Positions 1 through 4,119 of a stretch of 5,159 nt of DNA are shown here, piece by piece. Every line of letters starts with the position of its first letter. Within the stretch, counting starts at the first letter, position 1. Location: contig DOWI01000076.1 in the NCBI GenBank assembly GCA_003519645.1, positions 797 through 5,955 of the forward strand, written 5' to 3'. A program made the position numbers and the translations under genes. Origin of the DNA: Oscillospiraceae bacterium (GTDB taxonomy: Bacteria > Bacillota_A > Clostridia > Oscillospirales > Acutalibacteraceae). Under the pieces are notes generated by a model. The model ran no database searches and had not been told where the DNA came from. It saw nothing but the letters and a program-made list of their open reading frames with translations.

Positions 1-1
1 A

Positions 2-97
2 ATCGGTGCAGGCAGTGTCGTTACGAAAGACATCCCTCCCAATAGTATAGCTGTCGGCAATCCCTGCAAGGTAATCCGTACTCTAACAAATGATTAG
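2..97 (+). CDS. C-terminal end of a hexapeptide-repeat O-acyltransferase (5' truncated by window edge)
   Basis: The window opens inside a reading frame of 31 codons ending in TAG at 95-97. It reads [19 protein letters not shown] followed by [12 protein letters not shown]. Seen: the [11 protein letters not shown] pattern, then [10 protein letters not shown]. Known: this is the last coil and closing segment of left-handed beta-helix acetyltransferases of the maltose/galactoside/CatB/sugar O-acetyltransferase group, which move an acetyl group from acetyl-CoA to a sugar or similar acceptor in the cytoplasm. The catalytic His and the N-terminal part lie outside the window, so the acceptor cannot be told. 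Inference: with a polysaccharide-type glycosyltransferase downstream, a role in decorating a surface glycan is plausible. A serine acetyltransferase is less likely, because its C-terminal tail usually differs. The family call is secure and the substrate is unknown. Confidence 0.85.
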   Translation: MGAGSVVTKDIPPNSIAVGNPCKVIRTLTND

Positions 98-98
98 T

Positions 99-127
99 TT
101 TACTTTGACTCACGTTATCCATATAAT
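99..127 (+). promoter_or_regulatory. possible sigma-A promoter downstream of the acyltransferase gene
   Basis: TTTACT at 99-104 (4/6 to the -35 consensus) and a perfect TATAAT at 122-127 are separated by 17 bp. The DNA is AT-rich, so a chance match is possible. A transcript starting near 134 would meet the hairpin at 224-256 after about 120 nt. Confidence 0.3.
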
Positions 128-223
128 ATTCCTTAAATTCAAATATTCTAATTTCCTATAATAAGCATAATCTTCATATAGCACTTGCATCTTTTTTGTT
201 ATCTTCATTACAGGACAATGTCG

Positions 224-263
224 AAAGAAGTCGATTGCTTTGCAGTTGGCTTCTTTTATTTTA
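224..263 (+). terminator. rho-independent terminator-like hairpin in repeat copy 1
   Basis: The left arm AAAGAAGTCGATTGC (224-238) pairs fully with GCAGTTGGCTTCTTT (242-256) across a TTT loop, giving 15 bp with three G-U wobbles. A broken T-rich run (TATTTTA) follows. The wobbles pair only in RNA made from the + strand; the opposite strand would have A-C mismatches. The hairpin therefore most likely ends rightward transcripts from the acyltransferase gene. Confidence 0.7.
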
Positions 264-274
264 TATGGTAGAAT
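246..274 (+). promoter_or_regulatory. extended -10 promoter in repeat copy 1, reading into the membrane protein gene
   Basis: TTGGCT (246-251) is a 4/6 -35 match. A 17-bp spacer ends in TGG, and TAGAAT (269-274) is a 5/6 -10 match, so the site has the extended TGnTAGAAT form. The -35 lies inside the 3' arm of the terminator hairpin, making one element that ends upstream transcription and starts new transcription. The start codon at 333 is about 58 nt beyond the -10. Confidence 0.6.
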
Positions 275-319
275 ATATAAATAAGATTAGTAATTTACAT
301 TAGCGAAATTAATAAGATG

Positions 320-325
320 AGAGGG
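320..325 (+). promoter_or_regulatory. ribosome binding site of the membrane protein gene
   Basis: AGAGGG lies 7 nt before ATG 333 but only 4 nt before the overlapping GTG 330. The spacing favours ATG as the start. Confidence 0.6.
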
Positions 326-332
326 CTAAGTG

Positions 333-863
333 ATGGTAAAACGAATATTGCCCATATTGTTACTTTTAGTGCCATATCTGTATACTATCCCGTTTTATAT
401 AGCTGCTAGTAATAATAATCAAAACTTTAACAAATTGCTGTATTTCGCTTTTTGGATAATGCTTTTTCTTTTACTCTTTACCCTTAATATCATTTATGTC
501 ATATTTAGGATATTACATAAGGAAAAAAGCGAATTTTTCTTGTTTTGGAATATGATATTAAAACTGTGTCATATTCCTATCTGTTTATTCGTATTCCTTA
601 TCGGAATGTTGATTGCATTCGTTCCAATAGGCTTCGTATTACTACCTTTTTTTATTACCTTTAATTATTTGTTACTCATATTAACTTCAATTTACGGAAT
701 AAGTGGTGTAATACAAGCTAGGCGAGAAGGTAAATTATCAACAAATGCAGCAGTGGTTTTAGGTATTTTGCATTTGTTCTTTTGTGCGGATGTTATATGC
801 TCCATTATAGCATTTGTAAGGGTAAAATTAAAAGGAAAAAGACATCATCTAAAATCAGTATAA
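333..863 (+). CDS. uncharacterized five-helix integral membrane protein
   Basis: This 176-residue protein is not assignable to a named family by eye. Hydrophobic segments at about residues 5-25, 36-60, 74-98, 100-126 and 138-163 suggest five membrane helices. A charged loop (HKEKSE) lies near residues 62-67, another (QARREGK) near 128-134, and the tail is strongly basic (KLKGKRHH). I chose ATG at 333 because AGGG at 322-325 sits 7 nt upstream of it. The overlapping GTG at 330 would leave only 4 nt and add one residue. No catalytic motif or signal peptidase site is visible. The gene is more AT-rich than the glycosyltransferase gene and is bracketed by the 65-bp repeats, the upstream copy supplying a plausible promoter. 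This suggests an acquired single-gene unit. Function is unknown; the membrane location is well supported. Confidence 0.8.
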   Translation: MVKRILPILLLLVPYLYTIPFYIAASNNNQNFNKLLYFAFWIMLFLLLFTLNIIYVIFRILHKEKSEFFLFWNMILKLCHIPICLFVFLIGMLIAFVPIGFVLLPFFITFNYLLLILTSIYGISGVIQARREGKLSTNAAVVLGILHLFFCADVICSIIAFVRVKLKGKRHHLKSV

Positions 864-892
864 TCCCAATTTTCAGGCGTATTTTTTGGGAT
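863..892 (+). terminator. weak hairpin after the membrane protein gene
   Basis: ATCCCAA (863-869) pairs with TTGGGAT (886-892) over a 16-nt loop, starting in the stop codon of the membrane protein gene. No T-tract follows (CTCTCTAC), so it is a poor terminator on its own. The stronger hairpin at 913-945 probably ends this transcript. Confidence 0.3.
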
Positions 893-912
893 CTCTCTAC
901 AGAACATTGTCC

Positions 913-951
913 AAAGAAGTCGATTGCTTTGCAGTTGGCTTCTTTTATTTG
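913..951 (+). terminator. rho-independent terminator-like hairpin in repeat copy 2
   Basis: The arms 913-927 and 931-945 are identical to those in copy 1: 15 bp including three G-U pairs, with a TTT loop and a short T-rich run (TATTTG). It is well placed to end the membrane protein transcript. Confidence 0.7.
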
Positions 952-963
952 ATATGGTAGAAT
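935..963 (+). promoter_or_regulatory. extended -10 promoter in repeat copy 2
   Basis: TTGGCT (935-940), a 17-bp spacer ending in TGG, and TAGAAT (958-963) repeat the arrangement of copy 1. A start near 970 would give a leader of about 35 nt before the remnant ATG at 1005, a normal spacing for a functional promoter. Confidence 0.6.
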
Positions 964-1004
964 GATAATCAATTTTTTATATGTATTATGCAGGTGGGGG
1001 TAAA

Positions 1005-1109
1005 ATGAGTTTACCCAAGAGAAAGCAGATACGCTTGAAGGATTATGATTACAGTCAAAACAATGTGTACTTTATAACCATTTTTGTTGCCGCCACCACC
1101 ATTATTTAA
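1005..1109 (+). pseudogene. N-terminal remnant of a REP-associated (Y1, IS200-like) transposase
   Basis: A 34-codon frame begins at ATG 1005 after GGTGGGGG (993-1000) and reads MSLPKRKQIRLKDYDYSQNN then VYFITIFVAATTII, ending in TAA. Known: full RAYT/transposase IS200-like proteins commonly begin with a basic R-K-x-I-R-L-K-x-Y-D-Y-S-Q-N-x-x-Y-F-I-T-I block and run to about 170-250 residues. Seen: similarity stops abruptly after FITI near position 1082. The HUH metal-binding motif and catalytic tyrosine are absent, and I could not find them in other frames down to 1251. This is a broken gene, not a working enzyme. Inference: it was cut by a deletion or insertion whose junction lies near 1080-1085. 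It sits just after the second 65-bp repeat, as expected if that repeat belonged to the transposase locus. A chance small ORF is less likely given the block match. Confidence 0.65.
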
Positions 1110-1251
1110 TATAGGGAAAACTTTGTTTACAAGGCGCTCGTTGATGATAATTATATTTTTTCACAAGCAGGCGAGTCATTCTATCTATTCAGTTTATCAA
1201 TTCTCTGCCGATAAACAAAGTAGGAAGGATCTCTTAAACAAAGATTAAAAT
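1110..1251. other. gene-free spacer between transposase remnant and glycosyltransferase, with short inverted and direct repeats
   Basis: I see no recognisable gene here. A perfect 10-bp inverted repeat joins ACTTTGTTTA (1120-1129) to TAAACAAAGT (1212-1221). GTTTATC (1192-1198) pairs with GATAAAC (1210-1216) over 11 nt. TAAACAAAG also recurs directly at 1235-1243. AGGAAGG at 1222-1228 looks like a ribosome binding site but is 23 nt from the next ATG. A weak promoter-like pair, TTGTTT (1123-1128) and GATAAT (1146-1151) with 17-bp spacing, could serve the glycosyltransferase gene. Confidence 0.4.
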
Positions 1252-3846
1252 ATGAAACGGAAAGCTGGGAAAAGAGTGGGTGTAGCTGAGCTTGTAAGTG
1301 TGGATATGCATAAGGTCAGTGTTATCGTTCCGGTTTATAAAGCGGAGAGGTTTCTTAACCGGTGTGTGGACAGCATATTAAACCAGAGATATAATAATCT
1401 TCAGATCATTTTGGTTGATGACGGATCGCCCGACAAAAGCGGGGAAATATGCGATGAATATGCCGCTTCCGATTCGAGAGTGGTGGTTATCCATCAGCCG
1501 AATCAGGGCGTATCGGCAGCGAGAAACGCAGGGTTATCGGCTGCTGAAGGCGACTTAATTTCGTTTGTGGACAGTGATGACTGGATCGAACCCGAAATGA
1601 TAGCTGAAATGGTAAACAAACTGATTGCGTATGATCTGGAAATTGTGCAATGCGGCCTCAGGTGGGTGGGCGGCAAGATTGGTAATCCAACCAGTTCCGG
1701 CAGTTTTCGGATTATGACGCAGTTTGAAGCGATAGAGAGTATGATCGGCGGCATTTGTTCCGTGGCAAATAAGCTATATAAACGTGATGTTATCATAAAC
1801 GAGCGGTTTACCGTAGGAAAGAGATTTGCCGAAGACCTGCTACTCAATACAAAAATAATGCTTAAGGTCAATTGTGTTGGTCTGTTGGATAAACCCTACT
1901 ATAATTACTATCAAAATGACGAAAGCGTTTCACACGAAAATTTTAGTTATGACAATATAACAATAGTCGAGATAAAACTGGAAATAACCGAAATGCTAAA
2001 AAAGGCAGATAAAAGTCTGTCAGCCCTGGCATATGGTCTTTTTATGATGTCTTATTTTGAGAATTTAATCAAGGCATACCAAATGCCTGAATCAGCAGAA
2101 AGAAAAAAATGCATCAGCAGGATGACAGAGATCGCAGTGAATACAGGCATACCGATTGCAGATTTAGCTGACCCGGATGCTCTGCTGACCACCATGACTG
2201 AAATGATTTTGAGCTACTATCTTATAACTGAAAAGCCAAAACGTGTCTTGGTAATCAGCCCGTATGATTTGATGTTCGGTTGTCTCATCCGGAATTTGCT
2301 TGGGCATGCAAACAACACGCCTGTCTTGGTGGACAAGGTGGAGCTAGACGATGAAAGCATCTTGGTAGAGGACGTATATGATAACATACTTGAGGTAGAC
2401 TGTCTGCTGCAGCCCGGCAGGCTAAAACGTTATGATTGTATCGTGATTACGGGTGTTTTTGAAACGCTGGGCAGAGAGAGTTCTCTGCAGCTTCTTAAAA
2501 ATATACTTCCCTACACCCATCAATCTGTTTTCTGTGTAACCACACTGCTGACCGAGAGGGAAAGCAGCGGCGGCTCTGTTGAAAGGGTACGGGAATATCA
2601 CCCTGTCGCATTCAGTGAATTTGATTTCTCATACCGATCTTTTCCTGTCGGGAAAGGCGGTCTGCAATGTTATATCTTTTATCCAAAATCAAAAGACACT
2701 AAGGCAACCGAAAAAATTACGCAAAAACCGCAGTTGAATTACAGCCATAAATTGAAGATTGCATATATTCTTCCGCACAAGCATCTAACCGGTGGATTGA
2801 AATGCCTCTTAGAGCAAATGAGGCAGCTTCAAAAACGCGGACATTCTGTTTATGCCATTTACAGAAACCAGCCGGCAGAAAAGGGTAATTCGGTTGCTCT
2901 TCCCGAGTGGTGCAATTTAGATCCTGCATACGATATCAGCGGGCAGGTGGTACTCGAGCCGGAGGATAAATTTGCGGAGAAGCTTCAAAGTTTTGATATC
3001 ATCATGCTTGGCTTTGCAAGCGGTCTTACCGACTTTGCCCAGCCGATTCATACCCCGGTGTTTTATTGGGAACAGGGATATGAGGGCCTGTATGGTGATT
3101 ACGGCCAATTGTTGGGGAGCAAGAACAAACATATACAATATAATCGGCTTCTCTATTCCATCCCTGTGAATTATCTAGCTGTTTCTGAGCTGGTTTCAGA
3201 AATTATGAATGTGAAATACGGTGTTGACGCCGGCGTATTGTATAATGGGATTGATCTCGAATTTTATAGACCCGATTCGAAAAAAACGTTTAGCGGGACA
3301 ATTCTTCTGGTAGGGAATCCGGCCTTGCCGTTCAAAGGGTTTGCATTTGCTTTAAAGTTACTGCATAGGGTCTGGTCCATGGGCTATAGGTTTAAAGTTA
3401 ACTGGGCATGTCAGGTAAAACCCGAGCTGCCAACCCTGCCGTTTGAAATTAATTATTATGTAATGCAGCCACAGGAGGTTCTTGCAAAGCTATATCGTGA
3501 AGCCGACATTTTTTTATCCGCCTCATTATATGAATCGTTTCCGATGCCTCCTCTTGAGGCAATGGCATCGGGTACGCCTGTTATTGCTGCAGACTGCGGC
3601 GGCATCAATACCTACGCCTGCCCGGGCGAGAATATGCTTCTGTTTGAACAGGGGGATATGGACATGGCGGCTACCGAACTTATTTGTTTGCTGGAAAATG
3701 AGGAAGTAAGAAAACTACTTGCCGAAAACGGAAGAAAGACTGCCGAACTATTTTGTTTTGAACGCATTGCCGCCGATTTAGAGGATTATTTCTATTCAGC
3801 ATTAGATGAAAAAGCTAACAGCAGGGCCTTCCAAAAAAAGGGTTGA
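1252..3846 (+). CDS. bifunctional glycosyltransferase: GT2 (GT-A) plus Rossmann-like segment plus GT4 (GT-B)
   Basis: This 864-residue cytoplasmic or membrane-associated protein is predicted to transfer two sugars during surface glycan assembly. Residues 21-230 form a GT2 domain: KVSVIVPVYKAE (21-32), VDDGSPDKSG (55-64), NQGVSAARNAGL (84-95) and the metal-binding VDSDDW (106-111). Residues about 240-325 look helical. Residues 329-478 look Rossmann/methyltransferase-like (RVLVISP, YDCIVITGVFETL, then a late DFSYRSF), but no glycine-rich SAM loop is visible. Residues 501-853 form a GT4 domain: GGLKCLLEQM near 514, LYNGIDLEFYRP (663-674), LVGNPALPFKG (686-696), and the nucleotide-sugar EX7E pair E761/E769 in ESFPMPPLEAMASGTPVIA. 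Start choice is uncertain: ATG 1252 has no good ribosome binding site. ATG 1306 (residue 19) gives MHKVSVIVPVYK, a typical GT2 start, but also has a weak site. Donors, acceptors and linkages cannot be told. Both active sites look intact. Confidence 0.9.
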   Translation: MKRKAGKRVGVAELVSVDMHKVSVIVPVYKAERFLNRCVDSILNQRYNNLQIILVDDGSPDKSGEICDEYAASDSRVVVIHQPNQGVSAARNAGLSAAEGDLISFVDSDDWIEPEMIAEMVNKLIAYDLEIVQCGLRWVGGKIGNPTSSGSFRIMTQFEAIESMIGGICSVANKLYKRDVIINERFTVGKRFAEDLLLNTKIMLKVNCVGLLDKPYYNYYQNDESVSHENFSYDNITIVEIKLEITEMLKKADKSLSALAYGLFMMSYFENLIKAYQMPESAERKKCISRMTEIAVNTGIPIADLADPDALLTTMTEMILSYYLITEKPKRVLVISPYDLMFGCLIRNLLGHANNTPVLVDKVELDDESILVEDVYDNILEVDCLLQPGRLKRYDCIVITGVFETLGRESSLQLLKNILPYTHQSVFCVTTLLTERESSGGSVERVREYHPVAFSEFDFSYRSFPVGKGGLQCYIFYPKSKDTKATEKITQKPQLNYSHKLKIAYILPHKHLTGGLKCLLEQMRQLQKRGHSVYAIYRNQPAEKGNSVALPEWCNLDPAYDISGQVVLEPEDKFAEKLQSFDIIMLGFASGLTDFAQPIHTPVFYWEQGYEGLYGDYGQLLGSKNKHIQYNRLLYSIPVNYLAVSELVSEIMNVKYGVDAGVLYNGIDLEFYRPDSKKTFSGTILLVGNPALPFKGFAFALKLLHRVWSMGYRFKVNWACQVKPELPTLPFEINYYVMQPQEVLAKLYREADIFLSASLYESFPMPPLEAMASGTPVIAADCGGINTYACPGENMLLFEQGDMDMAATELICLLENEEVRKLLAENGRKTAELFCFERIAADLEDYFYSALDEKANSRAFQKKG

Positions 3847-3871
3847 CAAATTGGTTTTGTCTATTTATAAT
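3843..3871 (+). promoter_or_regulatory. consensus sigma-A promoter of the riboswitch leader
   Basis: TTGACA (3843-3848), a 17-bp spacer and TATAAT (3866-3871) match the consensus at all 12 hexamer positions. The -35 overlaps the TGA stop (3844-3846) of the glycosyltransferase gene. Transcription should begin near 3878, giving a leader of about 240 nt before the ATG at 4120. Such a strong promoter suggests control is exerted mainly after initiation, by the riboswitch. Confidence 0.9.
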
Positions 3872-3904
3872 ATGAACCATATCAAATATATAACAACTGA
3901 ATAA

Positions 3905-3979
3905 CCTTGGCAAAGCTGGTGAAAGCCAGCGACGCAAAGCAATGAGTCTAAGACGGATGATTCCGTTATGATTGTCAGG
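3905..3979 (+). promoter_or_regulatory. cyclic-di-GMP-I (GEMM-I) riboswitch aptamer 1
   Basis: The conserved GEMM-I core is present: GGCAAA (3909-3914); a hairpin GCTGGT-GAAA-GCCAGC (3915-3930) with the GNRA tetraloop; GACGCAAAGC (3931-3940); a CTAA receptor segment (3948-3951); a second stem capped by ACGGA/TCCGT (3953-3957, 3961-3965) and closed at its base by CAAT/ATTG (3940-3943, 3971-3974); and P1 from CCT/AGG (3905-3907, 3977-3979). By alignment to the known Vibrio Vc2 aptamer, the ligand-contacting G20, A47 and C92 correspond to G3910, A3937 and C3976. All appear intact, so this copy should bind c-di-GMP. Confidence 0.93.
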
Positions 3980-3981
3980 CT

Positions 3982-4057
3982 GCATTGGGCAAAACTGGCG
4001 AAAGCCAGCGGCGCAAAGCGTTGAGTCTAAGGTGGAAAACCGCTACGATTGTCAAGC
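3982..4057 (+). promoter_or_regulatory. cyclic-di-GMP-I (GEMM-I) riboswitch aptamer 2
   Basis: This is the second aptamer of the tandem. Over the 44 nt of the 5' core (3988-4031 against 3909-3952) it matches aptamer 1 at 39 positions. It keeps GGCAAA, CTGGC-GAAA-GCCAG, GCAAAGC and CTAA, and the equivalents of G20, A47 and C92 (G3989, A4016, C4053). Differences: GACGC has become GGCGC (G4011), the base of the second stem has a U-U mismatch with a G-U pair, and the apical stem is GGTGG-AAAA-CCGCT. P1 is probably GC(A)TT with AAGC (4054-4057), whose last two bases are also the first two of the terminator. Confidence 0.9.
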
Positions 4058-4086
4058 TGCATTATGATTTCATAATGCAGCTTTTT
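4056..4086 (+). terminator. rho-independent terminator, expression platform of the tandem riboswitch
   Basis: GCTGCATTATG (4056-4066) pairs perfectly over 11 bp with CATAATGCAGC (4071-4081) across an ATTT loop, followed by TTTTT (4082-4086). It shares GC 4056-4057 with the probable 3' P1 strand of aptamer 2, so folding of the two is coupled. It lies 33 nt before the surface protein start codon, so control is by early termination and not by hiding the ribosome site. Confidence 0.93.
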
Positions 4087-4105
4087 GCATCTATTTTATA
4101 ATAAT

Positions 4106-4111
4106 GGGAGG
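4106..4111 (+). promoter_or_regulatory. ribosome binding site of the surface protein gene
   Basis: GGGAGG lies 8 nt before ATG 4120, an ideal spacing. It is only 3 nt before an out-of-frame ATG at 4115, which opens a two-codon frame (ATG GTA TGA) overlapping the real start. Confidence 0.85.
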
Positions 4112-4119
4112 CAAATGGT

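Larger units (their letters stand above)
210..274 (+). repeat. 65-bp terminator/promoter repeat, copy 1
   Basis: This segment matches 899-963 at 61 of 65 positions with no gaps. The shared unit holds a short lead-in, a 15-bp hairpin, a T-rich stretch and an extended -10 promoter. The four differences are three in the lead-in and one in the T-rich spacer, so the hairpin and both promoter hexamers are identical in the two copies. The copies are in direct orientation 689 bp apart and flank the membrane protein gene. Confidence 0.9.
899..963 (+). repeat. 65-bp terminator/promoter repeat, copy 2
   Basis: This is the second copy of the unit at 210-274, in the same orientation and 61/65 identical. 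It lies 36 nt downstream of the membrane protein stop codon and 41 nt upstream of the transposase remnant. Its hairpin can therefore close the membrane protein transcript while its promoter faces the remnant. Confidence 0.9.

Noticed and set aside
105..127. TTGACT (105-110) with TATAAT (122-127) as a promoter
   Set aside because: The spacer is only 11 bp, too short for sigma-A. The TTTACT hexamer at 99-104 gives 17 bp instead.
1083..1250. Possible frameshifted continuation of the transposase
   Set aside because: A second frame is open to about 1250, but its translation shows neither the HUH motif nor other RAYT features.
1503..1871. Minus-strand open frame of 122 codons inside the glycosyltransferase gene
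   Set aside because: It lies wholly opposite the well-supported GT2 domain and shows no motif of its own; it is a shadow of the real gene.
2717..3169. Short frames on both strands within the GT4 half
   Set aside because: All overlap the intact GT4 reading frame and resemble no known protein.
3482..3709. 75-codon + strand frame overlapping the EX7E region
   Set aside because: It is an out-of-frame shadow of the GT4 catalytic region.
3905..4057. Tandem repeats considered as a CRISPR array or simple repeat
   Set aside because: There are only two units, and they match a known riboswitch fold with conserved core bases and compensating stems.
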